Source of the DNA: Mycolicibacterium sp. P9-22
GTDB taxonomy: Bacteria > Actinomycetota > Actinomycetes > Mycobacteriales > Mycobacteriaceae
NCBI RefSeq assembly: GCF_008329585.1
Contig: NZ_NPKP01000017.1
Coordinates: forward strand, 27,361 to 91,360
Reading direction: 5' to 3'
Length of the DNA: 64,000 nucleotides
How positions within the stretch are numbered: position 1 is the stretch's first letter; every line of letters begins with the position of its first letter. The notes beneath the pieces are model-generated. The model ran no database searches and had not been told where the DNA came from. It saw nothing but the letters and a program-made list of their open reading frames with translations. Position numbers and translations under genes: made by a program. Of the stretch, positions 42,087 through 50,221 are shown piece after piece.

Positions 42087-43163
42087 TCAGGCCGGATACA
42101 CCAGACCCTTGCCGGTGCCCAGCGGCAGATCGAGCGTCGTGCGGATGCCGGGTGCGGCGGCCACCACGTCGGGGATGGCGTTCACGATCCGGCCGGCGGC
42201 CGCCAGGATCGCGGCGTAGTTGTGATCGCCGCGACTGCTGGTCGGGCAGATGTCGACGACATAGGACGGCTCGCCGGCGATCTCCACCCGGTAGGAGCCG
42301 CCGGGCTGCGCGGGTTGCGCCCAGTCCGGGCGCAGGTCCTCGCGCACCCTGGTGATGTGTTCGACGACGATCACCGGCTTGCCTGCGACCATGCCGTTGA
42401 TCTCGAACCGCATCGCGGCGACCGTGCCCTTGGCGATGACGCCGGTGGCCACCGGGATGTCCTCCGGCGCGGGCTCCAGTTCGTAGCTCTCGGTGATCTC
42501 GTCGACCTCCACACCCAGTCCGGCGGCCAGCATCCGGATCGCCGTGCCCCAGGCCGCACTCAAGATCCCGGGCAGGAACAGCATTCCGGGTTGGTCGATG
42601 GGATTGCCGAAACCCATCACGATCGACATCACCTCGGTGCCGTCGTAGGTGGCGTAGTCGGCGATCTCCATGGTCTTGATCTGATCGATGCGCTGGCACG
42701 TGCTGGCGATCGCGAACGGGATCAGATCGGTGGCGAAACCGGGATCCACGCCGGTGATGTACACGCTTGCATTGCCTTGCTGCGCGGCGTCTTCCACGCG
42801 CGCGATGGCCTTCTCCGGCATTGCGCCCCACGGGAATTGCAGACCGCCGGGCGCCGAGCCGACCACGTTGACGCCGGCCGTGAGTGCCGCCACCACATCG
42901 CGGGTCGCCTCGACCGGGCGGGTGTCGCCCATGGCGCAGTACACGAGGCAGTCCGGCTTCGCCGCCAACGCGTCCTCGATGCCCAGCGTGGCGGTCACTC
43001 CGGTGACGGTGTCCAGTCCCGCGAGTTCGCCCGCATCGAGGCCGACCTTGGCCTCGGTGGAGGTGCCCACCGCGACGAGTTCGTACCGGGGATCCTGGAT
43101 GAGCTGTATCAGGGACAGCCGGCCACAGTTTCCGGTGCCGACGAGTGCCACACGAATGGCCAT
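42087..43163 (-). CDS. DapB-fold NAD(P)-dependent dehydrogenase (dihydrodipicolinate-reductase-like)
   Basis: 358 residues, start fixed by AAGGAG 7 nt before ATG 43163. Rossmann motif VALVGTGNCGRLSLIQLI near the N-terminus, then LVYCAMGDTRP, VNVVGSAPGGLQFPWG and VYITGVDPGFATDLIPF. It resembles dihydrodipicolinate-reductase-related and 2,4-diaminopentanoate-dehydrogenase-like proteins, not true lysine-pathway DapB (longer, different C-domain). Substrate is unknown. It is divergent from the FabG3-like steroid dehydrogenase across a KstR-type box, which suggests a part in steroid or lipid catabolism. Confidence 0.75.
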   Translation of the reverse strand: MAIRVALVGTGNCGRLSLIQLIQDPRYELVAVGTSTEAKVGLDAGELAGLDTVTGVTATLGIEDALAAKPDCLVYCAMGDTRPVEATRDVVAALTAGVNVVGSAPGGLQFPWGAMPEKAIARVEDAAQQGNASVYITGVDPGFATDLIPFAIASTCQRIDQIKTMEIADYATYDGTEVMSIVMGFGNPIDQPGMLFLPGILSAAWGTAIRMLAAGLGVEVDEITESYELEPAPEDIPVATGVIAKGTVAAMRFEINGMVAGKPVIVVEHITRVREDLRPDWAQPAQPGGSYRVEIAGEPSYVVDICPTSSRGDHNYAAILAAAGRIVNAIPDVVAAAPGIRTTLDLPLGTGKGLVYPA

Positions 43164-43219
43164 ACAGGACTCCTTGAGATGTTTGGTCTGCTCGCAGTAT
43201 GCGGGGATCGCCGACAAAT

Positions 43220-43233
43220 TGGAACAGGTTCTA
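43220..43233. promoter_or_regulatory. KstR-type operator TGGAACAGGTTCTA
   Basis: A second perfect TNNAACNNGTTNNA, 57 bp upstream of the DapB-fold gene and just above the -10 of the FabG3-like gene. Both boxes in the window are followed by GTTTAGT/GTTTTTT-like AT-rich DNA. It would repress both divergent genes. Confidence 0.75.
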
Positions 43234-43251
43234 GTTTTTTCGGGGTTGCGG

Positions 43252-43257
43252 TAGCCT
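43252..43257 (+). promoter_or_regulatory. -10 hexamer TAGCCT of the FabG3-like gene
   Basis: TAGCCT followed by 8 nt and ATG 43266, with no ribosome site. The KstR-type box 19 bp upstream overlaps the -35 region, a position suited to repression. Confidence 0.5.
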
Positions 43258-43265
43258 GACGCCTC

Positions 43266-44009
43266 ATGGGACGCGTGGACGGAAAAGTTGTACTCATCAG
43301 CGGTGGCGCTCAAGGGATGGGCGCCGCGCACGCCAAGATGCTCATCGACGAAGGCGCCAAGGTGGTGGTCGGCGACATCCTCGATGAGAAGGGTGCGGCG
43401 CTGGCCGCCGAACTCGGTGACTCGGTGCGGTATGTCCACCTCGACGTCACCGATGCCGATCAGTGGGCGGCGGCCGTCACCACCGCCGTCGAGACCTACG
43501 GCAGCCTCACCACTTTGGTGAACAATGCGGGCATCGTCGCGCTCGGCAAGATCGGCCAATTCGACATGGCCAAGTGGCAGAAGGTCATCGACGTCAACCT
43601 GACCGGAACCTTCCTGGGCATGCAGGCCGTCGTCGAACAGATGAAGGCCGCCGGCGGCGGTTCCATCATCAACGTGTCCTCGATCGAGGGCCTGCGCGGC
43701 GCACCCATGGTGCACCCGTACGTGGCGTCGAAGTGGGCGGTGCGCGGGTTGGCCAAGTCCGCCGCGATCGAGCTCGGCAAGTTCAACATCCGGATCAACT
43801 CGCTGCACCCGGGCTTCATCCGCACACCGATGACCAAGCACTTCCCCGACGATATGGTCACCTCGCCGCTGGGCCGGCCGGGCCGGTCCGAAGAGGTCTC
43901 GACCTTCGTGGTGTTCCTGACCAGCGACGAGTCCTCGTTCTCGACCGGCGCGGAGTTCGTGGTCGACGGTGGCCTGATCACCGACGTCCCGCACAAGGAT
44001 CTCTTCTGA
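43266..44009 (+). CDS. short-chain dehydrogenase, FabG3-like hydroxysteroid dehydrogenase
   Basis: 247 residues of classical SDR. GGAQGMG (13-19) binds NAD(H), NNAG is at 86-89, and the catalytic Ser139, Tyr152 and Lys156 are present (INVSSIEG, HPYVASKWAVRG). It closely follows M. tuberculosis FabG3/Rv2002, an NADH-dependent 3-alpha/20-beta-hydroxysteroid dehydrogenase (YVHLDVT, VNLTGTFLG, SDESSFSTGAEFVVDGG). It is cytosolic and probably interconverts a hydroxyl and keto group on a steroid. The KstR-type box in its promoter supports the steroid role. Confidence 0.87.
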   Translation: MGRVDGKVVLISGGAQGMGAAHAKMLIDEGAKVVVGDILDEKGAALAAELGDSVRYVHLDVTDADQWAAAVTTAVETYGSLTTLVNNAGIVALGKIGQFDMAKWQKVIDVNLTGTFLGMQAVVEQMKAAGGGSIINVSSIEGLRGAPMVHPYVASKWAVRGLAKSAAIELGKFNIRINSLHPGFIRTPMTKHFPDDMVTSPLGRPGRSEEVSTFVVFLTSDESSFSTGAEFVVDGGLITDVPHKDLF

Positions 44010-44100
44010 TCGAGGCCTGATCGCTCCGGTCCGGGCACAATGAGGTTCCGGCCGAGGCGAGGGGAGCGACACCATAGCGACACCGAGACGCTGGACCGCC

Positions 44101-46797
44101 ATGGCCGGTGTCGTTCTCACGGTGGTGGTGCTGCTGATGGGCGCCGGCGATCATGCCCTGTTCAGCCGGCCGGATCCGGCACCGGTGACGGTCGAGCTCG
44201 ACAAGGGCTGGGCGCTGGCGGCGTCGGGCCGGTTGTCGGCGGCAGGACCGGAGATCTCCAGCCAGAGCTATCGGGCAGTCGCTCCGGCTTGGCACCAGGC
44301 ATCCCGGATGCCGGCCACCGTGTTGGACATCCTGCAGCAGGACGGCACCTACCAGAACCTGTACCAGGGAACGAATCTGCGCGACGCCGTCCCGCAGGAT
44401 CTTTATCGCCAGGACTGGTGGTACCGCACCACATTCACCGCGCCCGCCGGGCATTCCACCTATCGGCTGGAATTCCCGGGCATCAACTACCGTGCCGAGG
44501 TGTGGCTCAATGGCGAGCTCGTGGCCGACAGCGCGCAGCTGGTCGGGATGTACGTCGGCCACGAACTCGATGTCACCGATCGGCTCACCGAAGGCCTGAA
44601 TGTACTGGCCGTCAAGGTGATTCCGGAACGGTCGATGCAGGATGTCGACGGTGTCGAGCTCGCCGACAGTTGGTATGACTGGATCAACTCGCGCTATCTC
44701 GGTGTCCCGGGCAACTCGTATGTCCCCGACCGGAATGCCGGGATCTTCAAACCGGTATATCTGACCGCGTCCGGCGCGGTGGATATCGGCGCGGCGACGG
44801 TCAACACCGATGTCCGGTTGCCCGAGGCAGATTCCGCCCGGCTGACGGTATATGCCAACGTGCGCAATGATTCTGCGCGCCGGGTGCGGGGAATGCTGCG
44901 GGCCACCATCCGGCGGGCGGGCAAACCGGACGTCAGCGTCGATCAGGCGGTCACCCTCGGCCCCGGCGAGCGCCGGGAGATCACCTTCGACCCGGGCCGG
45001 TTCGGGGCACTGGTGGTCGACCGGCCGGATCTGTGGTGGCCCTACCCGATGGGCGATCCCGCGCTGTATGACCTCACACTGGAGTTCCGCCACTACAACC
45101 GGGTGATCGACAGCAGCACTCAGCGTTTCGGCATCCGTACCTTCACCCAGCACCGGGACGCCGACGAGCGGTTCCCGGGTAGCGGAGGCAATTTCTATCT
45201 CGCGGTCAACGGCAGGGACTTCCTGGTGCGCGGCGCGGTGTACACCCCGGACCTGTTGCTCCGCGACGATCCGGACCGAGAGGACGCGACTCTGGGCTAT
45301 GTCCGCGACCTCGGTCTGAACATGCTGCGGCTGGAGGCGAAGATCCCGGGCGAGCGGTTCTTCGAACGGGCCGACGAACTCGGTATCCCGCTGATGGTGG
45401 GCTGGATGTGCTGCAACCAGTGGGAGAAATGGGAGCAATGGGATGACGAGGACCGCGCGGTCGCACAGGCCAGCCTGCGCTCGCAGGCCCAGATGTTGCG
45501 CACTCATCCATCGGTTGCGGTGTGGGCCAACGCAAGTGACGGAATGCCGCCGGAACCCTTGCGCAGTCAGTACCACGCCGTGCTGCGGGATCTGCACTGG
45601 CAGAACGCCGTCGTCGACACGGTGTCCGCACGGGCCCGCGAGGACTGGGACGGTATTCACATGGCCGGGCCCTACAGTTGGCGTCCGCCCAGTTACTGGT
45701 TCGCGGGCCGCTACCCGGCCACCCGCGGGGCGACCGCGGAGCAGGGCGACAACGAACACATTCCGCCGTATGCCAGTCTGCGGAAGTTCATCCCACCGGA
45801 TGCGTTGTGGCCCATTGGCGAGACCTGGTTCTTCCATGCCGGGTCCGACCCGCGCAATGCCGCGCTGACCAGTGTTCGGCGGGCGGTCAACCGGCGCTAC
45901 GGGCCGTCCGCGGGGGCCGAGGAGTTCGCCCGAAAGGCCCAACTGGCGCACTATGAGTCGACGCGCGCCCAGTTCGAGGCATTCGCGGCGCAAGGGTGGG
46001 CCGAACACAAGATGACCATCTACTGGATGCTCAACAGTCACTGGCCGTCGTTCTTCGCCCACATCTTCGACTGGTATCTGCGTCCCGGCGGCGCCTACTA
46101 CGGGGCGAAGGCCGGATTGCGCCCGCTGTCGGTGGTCTTCGACGCGTACGCCACCGGCGACCACAGCCGGGCCGATGTCACCGTGGTGAACCAGAGCGCA
46201 ACCGAGGCCGGCGGTCTGACGGCGCGGGTCCGCGTCTACGACCTACAGGGCCGGGTCCGGGATGACCGGACCGCCACCGGTATCGCGGTCGGATCCGGTG
46301 ATGCGCGCCCGGTTCTGACGCTGCCCCGGGTGGCGCGTGATTCACCGGTGTTCTTCGTGCGCTGCGAATTGATCGGCGCCGACGGCGCGGTCATCGCCCA
46401 GAACGTGTACTGGCAGTCCCAGCGGCGCGACGATGCCGGTGACGCGGCCGCCGACGGCCCGTTCGAGACCCGCCAGGTCAGCTGGGCCGACATGACGGCG
46501 CTGAACCGGATGGCGACGGTGCCGCTGCAGCTCAGCGCCGTGCGCGACGGGGACAACGGCGTGACCGTGCGGCTGCGCAATACGACCGACCGCATCGCCT
46601 TCTTCGAACGCGCGGAGATCCTGGCCGCCCGCGACGGTGACGAAATCCTGCCGATCCGGTATAGCGACAACTACGTGACGGTGTTCCCCGGTGAGACCGT
46701 CGAGGTGCACGGCACCGCCCCCGATGGAGGTCCACGACCTGCATGGGTGCGGGTCAGCGGCTACAACACGGCGGCCCAGGTCGTCCCGATCGGCTGA
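44101..46797 (+). CDS. GH2 exo-beta-D-glucosaminidase-like glycoside hydrolase, exported/anchored
   Basis: 898 residues. A hydrophobic leader (GVVLTVVVLLMGAG) suggests export or an anchor. The GH2 sugar-binding jelly roll includes DWWYRTTFTAP and INYRAEVWLNGELVAD, then an Ig-like domain, then the TIM barrel. VWANASDGMPP (Asp480) and GPYSWRPPSYW...TAEQGD (Glu547) correspond to the Asp acid/base and Glu nucleophile of the actinobacterial exo-glucosaminidase (CsxA-type) subfamily. It would remove terminal glucosamine or a related sugar from a polymer. Another start at ATA 44074, well placed after AGGGGAG, would give a better signal sequence (see findings). Confidence 0.82.
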   Translation: MAGVVLTVVVLLMGAGDHALFSRPDPAPVTVELDKGWALAASGRLSAAGPEISSQSYRAVAPAWHQASRMPATVLDILQQDGTYQNLYQGTNLRDAVPQDLYRQDWWYRTTFTAPAGHSTYRLEFPGINYRAEVWLNGELVADSAQLVGMYVGHELDVTDRLTEGLNVLAVKVIPERSMQDVDGVELADSWYDWINSRYLGVPGNSYVPDRNAGIFKPVYLTASGAVDIGAATVNTDVRLPEADSARLTVYANVRNDSARRVRGMLRATIRRAGKPDVSVDQAVTLGPGERREITFDPGRFGALVVDRPDLWWPYPMGDPALYDLTLEFRHYNRVIDSSTQRFGIRTFTQHRDADERFPGSGGNFYLAVNGRDFLVRGAVYTPDLLLRDDPDREDATLGYVRDLGLNMLRLEAKIPGERFFERADELGIPLMVGWMCCNQWEKWEQWDDEDRAVAQASLRSQAQMLRTHPSVAVWANASDGMPPEPLRSQYHAVLRDLHWQNAVVDTVSARAREDWDGIHMAGPYSWRPPSYWFAGRYPATRGATAEQGDNEHIPPYASLRKFIPPDALWPIGETWFFHAGSDPRNAALTSVRRAVNRRYGPSAGAEEFARKAQLAHYESTRAQFEAFAAQGWAEHKMTIYWMLNSHWPSFFAHIFDWYLRPGGAYYGAKAGLRPLSVVFDAYATGDHSRADVTVVNQSATEAGGLTARVRVYDLQGRVRDDRTATGIAVGSGDARPVLTLPRVARDSPVFFVRCELIGADGAVIAQNVYWQSQRRDDAGDAAADGPFETRQVSWADMTALNRMATVPLQLSAVRDGDNGVTVRLRNTTDRIAFFERAEILAARDGDEILPIRYSDNYVTVFPGETVEVHGTAPDGGPRPAWVRVSGYNTAAQVVPIG

Positions 46798-46871
46798 CGC
46801 ACATGGGGCGGTCCGCGACCGGATGGTGGGGCAGGGGAGGATGGAGGACAGCCCACCACAGGAGGATGACG

Positions 46872-47096
46872 ATGGCCGACGCAACCGAACGGCAGTCGCT
46901 TGCCGAGATCACCGCAGAACGCGGGTGGAGCCGGCGCGTCTCCGACCGGGTCGACATCTACCTGCGCGGACCGGCGCGCGTCCGGGTGATCTGGCAGGGC
47001 GACGAGGCGATCAGCGGTGGATCCCGCTACCACGACGATGGCATGGAGCAGTACACCCGCGACCTGGCGACGGTGAAGGGCTGGCTGACGCACTGA
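46872..47096 (+). CDS. small conserved hypothetical protein
   Basis: 74 residues; AGGAGG about 6 nt upstream selects ATG 46872 over the ATG at 46866 that overlaps the ribosome site. The sequence has a helix (QSLAEITAERGWSRRV), then strands DRVDIYLRGPARVRVIWQ and a final helix MEQYTRDLATVKGWL. It is probably a compact alpha/beta protein, with no signal peptide or metal motif. It lies between the GH2 and cinA genes. I do not recognise the family. Confidence 0.65.
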   Translation: MADATERQSLAEITAERGWSRRVSDRVDIYLRGPARVRVIWQGDEAISGGSRYHDDGMEQYTRDLATVKGWLTH

Positions 47097-47109
47097 CGAC
47101 GGCGCTGCC

Positions 47110-47115
47110 TAGGCT
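47110..47115 (+). promoter_or_regulatory. -10 hexamer TAGGCT of cinA, leaderless-type
   Basis: TAGGCT, 6 nt (cagacc), then ATG 47122. No Shine-Dalgarno is present. Confidence 0.6.
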
Positions 47116-47121
47116 CAGACC

Positions 47122-48405
47122 ATGACTGTGCGCGCGGCGATCGTGGTGACCGGAACCGAGGTGCTGACCGGCCGGATCCAGGATCTCAACGGCCCCTGGT
47201 TGGCCGACCGCTTACTGGAGCTCGGCGTGGAGCTGGCCTATGTCACCCAGTGCGGCGACCGCGCCGACGATATCGAGGCGCAGTTGCGTTTCCTTGCCGG
47301 TGAGGGCGTCGATCTCATCATCACCAGTGGTGGTCTCGGCCCGACGGCCGATGATCTGACGGTGGCCACCGTGGCGCGCTTCGCCGGCCGCGAGCTGGTG
47401 CTCGACGGACCCCTCGAGGTCCGCATCGCCGAGATACTGCGTGCCCTGACGGCCGGGCGGCCGGGCGTCGACTTCGAGGCGGTGATGGCCGCCAACCGCA
47501 AGCAGGCGATGGTGCCCGCCGGTGCGGAGATCCTGGATCCGATCGGCACCGCACCGGGAGTCGTCCTGAGCGCAGCCGGGGACGGGCCGACCGTGGTGGT
47601 GTTGCCCGGCCCGCCGCGTGAGCTTCAGCCCATGTGGTCCCGCGCGGTGGAGACGCTCGCCGTCCAGCAGGCGATCGCCGGGCGCACCGAGTACCGCCAG
47701 GAGACCGTCCGGATGTTCGGTCTGGCCGAGTCCGGGCTGGCGGAAGCGTTGCGGGAGGCCGAATCCCAGATCGCCGGCTTCGCTGATCTCGAGGTCACCA
47801 CCTGCCTTCGCCGCGGCGAGCTGGAGATCGTCACCCGCTATGAACCGCCTGCCGCCGGCGCCTACGCCGCGCTGATCGATCTGTTGCGGGACCGCTATCC
47901 ACGGGAGCTGTTCTCCACCGACGGTGCGCTGATCGACGATCAGGTGGCCGCGCTGCTGGCCGGACGCCGGTTCGCCACCGCGGAGTCGTGCACGGCAGGC
48001 CTGCTGGCCGCCCGGTTGGCGGACCGGGCCGGGTCATCGGCTTACTTGGTCGGCGGGGTGGTGTCCTATTCCAACGAAGCCAAGGTGGCGCTGCTCGGCG
48101 TGGACGCCGCACTGATCGCCGAACACGGTGCGGTGTCCGAGCCGGTGGCCCGCGCCATGGCCGAGGGTGCGCTGGCCCGCTTCGATGCCGACACCGCGGT
48201 CGGGATCACCGGGATCGCCGGTCCCGGCGGTGGTTCTGCGGAAAAGCCGGTCGGCACGGTGTGCTTCGGGGTGGCGCTGAGCGGCAGGCCGACCGTGGTG
48301 CGGACGTTGCGACTGCCCGGTGACCGCAGCGACGTGCGAGAGCGGTCGACGACGGTCGCCATGCACCTGCTGCGCCACGAACTGCTCGCGCTGCAGACGG
48401 ATTAG
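47122..48405 (+). CDS. cinA: CinA-family protein (NMN amidohydrolase/ADP-ribose pyrophosphatase type)
   Basis: 427 residues. The N-terminal molybdopterin-binding-like (MoCF/COG1058) domain has VVTGTEVLTGRIQDLN, IITSGGLGPTADDLTV and VVVLPGPPRELQPMW. The C-terminal CinA amidase domain has TAESCTAGLLAARLAD, GGVVSYSNEAKVALLGV and TGIAGPGGGSAEKPVGTV. CinA proteins recycle pyridine nucleotides by deamidating NMN and hydrolysing ADP-ribose. Mycobacterial CinA has also been linked to drug tolerance through cleavage of NAD-drug adducts. Length and domain order are normal. The leaderless-type promoter fixes the start. Confidence 0.93.
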   Translation: MTVRAAIVVTGTEVLTGRIQDLNGPWLADRLLELGVELAYVTQCGDRADDIEAQLRFLAGEGVDLIITSGGLGPTADDLTVATVARFAGRELVLDGPLEVRIAEILRALTAGRPGVDFEAVMAANRKQAMVPAGAEILDPIGTAPGVVLSAAGDGPTVVVLPGPPRELQPMWSRAVETLAVQQAIAGRTEYRQETVRMFGLAESGLAEALREAESQIAGFADLEVTTCLRRGELEIVTRYEPPAAGAYAALIDLLRDRYPRELFSTDGALIDDQVAALLAGRRFATAESCTAGLLAARLADRAGSSAYLVGGVVSYSNEAKVALLGVDAALIAEHGAVSEPVARAMAEGALARFDADTAVGITGIAGPGGGSAEKPVGTVCFGVALSGRPTVVRTLRLPGDRSDVRERSTTVAMHLLRHELLALQTD

Positions 48406-49340
48406 TCCGCGAACTCCGAAATGATCTCGGAGGCAAGGATTTGCAGGGTCTGATCGGAGGCCCGGTCGTGGGTGAACAGTACGACCTGGCCGAATCCCAT
48501 GCTGTGCCATTGCCGCAGTCGCTCGACGATAGTCGGTGCGGTGCCGATCAGTCCGCCCTCGGTCAGGCCGAACCCTGGTCCACCGAAGCGTTTTTCGGCG
48601 AACTCGCGGACCTTCGGCAGGGATTTCTCGTCTGGTGCCAGCGCTATCACCGCCTCGACCGACATCACGATGGTGGAAGGATCGCGTCCGATATCAGCGC
48701 AGATGGAGCGCAGCACGGCCAGTTTGTGCTCCAGATCGCCGAGTGCATAGGTGGGCACATTCCACACGTCGGCGTAGCGGGCCACCAGCGGTAGCGTGTA
48801 CTTCTCGCCGACACCTCCCACCACGATGGGCGGGCGCGGCTGCTGGACCGCACCGGGCCGGATGGGCATCTCGCGGACGGCGTAATGCGCACCGGTGAAG
48901 TCGACGGTGCCGGTGCCGAACGCCTGGGTCAGGATCTCCAGCGTTTCGGCGAGCCGCGCCGAACGGGTGGCGAAGGATCCCCAGTCCAGGCCGGTGCGCC
49001 GGTGCTCGTCCTCGATGGAGCCACTGCCGATCCCCAGTTGCAGCCGGCCCGCCGATATCTGATCGAGGGTGGTGGCCATCTTCGCCAGCACCACGGGATG
49101 CCGGAACTGGTTGCACAACACCATGTGTCCGACACGGAGCCGCTCGGTGCGGGCCAGGAGTGCGGTGGCCAGCGTCCACGCCTCCAGGGAGTCGATCTCT
49201 GGCATTCCCGGGCCGTACAGATGGTCGTAGAGCCACAGCGACCCGATGCCGAGTTCCTCGCAGCGCATCGCGCGGTGCAGCACGTCGGCGTAGGTGAACC
49301 CCATCTGGGGGACGTAGACGCCGATATCGAGCGCAGCCAC
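48402..49340 (-). CDS. LLM-family F420-dependent oxidoreductase
   Basis: 312 residues. LDIGVYVPQMGFTYADVLHRAMRCEELGIGSLWLYDHL, LRVGHMVLCNQFRHPVVLAKMATTLDQISAGRLQLGIGSG and PIVVGGVGEKYTLPLVARYADVWN are hallmarks of F420-type luciferase-fold enzymes, which transfer hydride with F420H2. Substrate is unknown. It lies 6 bp downstream of another F420-type gene and forms a three-gene minus-strand unit with it and the alpha/beta hydrolase. It is convergent with cinA, stops overlapping by 4 bp. Confidence 0.85.
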   Translation of the reverse strand: MAALDIGVYVPQMGFTYADVLHRAMRCEELGIGSLWLYDHLYGPGMPEIDSLEAWTLATALLARTERLRVGHMVLCNQFRHPVVLAKMATTLDQISAGRLQLGIGSGSIEDEHRRTGLDWGSFATRSARLAETLEILTQAFGTGTVDFTGAHYAVREMPIRPGAVQQPRPPIVVGGVGEKYTLPLVARYADVWNVPTYALGDLEHKLAVLRSICADIGRDPSTIVMSVEAVIALAPDEKSLPKVREFAEKRFGGPGFGLTEGGLIGTAPTIVERLRQWHSMGFGQVVLFTHDRASDQTLQILASEIISEFAD

Positions 49341-49346
49341 CGGATA

Positions 49347-50207
49347 TCAGTTCAGGACGGGCGCGAGCCGGCGCCACTGCTCCAGCGGGAGCGTCGACGG
49401 GTCGGCGTCGAGCACCTGGACGCACACATGGTCGGCGCCGGCCGCCTTGTGCTCGTCGACCCGCCGCAGGATCGCTTCCTCGTTGCCCCACACCACGATC
49501 GCATCGACCAGCCGGTCGCTGACGGAGTGCACGTCGTCTTCGGTGAAGCCCGAACGCAGCAGGTTGTTCGCGTAGTTCGGCATGGCCAGATAGCCACGCA
49601 CCCATTCGCGCGCTATCCCGCGCGCGAAATCGGCGTCCTCGCTGAGCACGGCGGTCTGTTCGGGAAGCAGGAGCGGTCCGTCGCCGAGATGCTCCCTGGC
49701 GCCGGCGGTGTGCTCGGGGGTGACGAGGTAGGGATGCGCGCCGCGCGACCGGTCGGCCGCAAGCCGGAGCATCTTGGGCCCGAGCGCGGCAAGCACGCGG
49801 TCCTGCGCCGCCACCGGTTGCTCGGCATTGTCCAACCCGTCCAGGAAGGCCGCGGTGGCGGCCAGCGGCTTGCGGTAGGTACCCGGCGACTTTGAATCGA
49901 TCAGTGGCGCGTGGCTGACGCCGATACCCAACAGGAACCGGTGCCCGTGCGCCGACGACAGCCGGGCATGCGCGGCGGCCACCTCGGCGGGCTCGTGCAT
50001 CCAGAGGTTGAGGATGCCGGTGGCGATGGTGACCGTTTTCGTGGCGGTCAGCAGATTCTCGACCGAGTCGATCACCGGTCCGCCGACATCGGGGATCCAG
50101 AGGGCGGTGTAGCCGAGTTCCTCGAGTTCGGCCGCGGCCTCGGCGGCGTGGCCGGCATCGCCGTACCGCAGGTGTGAGCTCCAGATGCCGGTTCCCGAAA
50201 GTTCCAC
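49347..50207 (-). CDS. LLM-family F420-dependent oxidoreductase, short MSMEG-type
   Basis: 286 residues from GTG 50207, with AAGGAG 8 nt upstream. GIWSSHLRYGDAGHAAEAAAELEELGYTALWIPDVGG and TVTIATGILNLWMHEPAEVAAAHARLSSAHGHRFLLGIGVSHAPLID fit the TIGR03620-like F420 LLM group common in mycobacteria. Its C-terminus is GADHVCVQVLDAD...LPLEQWRRLAP. The reaction is probably F420H2-dependent reduction or F420-dependent oxidation of a small organic compound. It is co-directional with the alpha/beta hydrolase (14 bp gap) and a second LLM gene (6 bp gap). Confidence 0.85.
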   Translation of the reverse strand: MELSGTGIWSSHLRYGDAGHAAEAAAELEELGYTALWIPDVGGPVIDSVENLLTATKTVTIATGILNLWMHEPAEVAAAHARLSSAHGHRFLLGIGVSHAPLIDSKSPGTYRKPLAATAAFLDGLDNAEQPVAAQDRVLAALGPKMLRLAADRSRGAHPYLVTPEHTAGAREHLGDGPLLLPEQTAVLSEDADFARGIAREWVRGYLAMPNYANNLLRSGFTEDDVHSVSDRLVDAIVVWGNEEAILRRVDEHKAAGADHVCVQVLDADPSTLPLEQWRRLAPVLN

Positions 50208-50221
50208 GTGCCGAACTCCTT

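Noticed and set aside
43978..46164. Very long open frame antisense to the GH2 gene
   Set aside because: GC-rich codon bias leaves the opposite strand open. The translation is low-complexity Arg/Gly/Val with no domain, and the sense strand has clear GH2 motifs.
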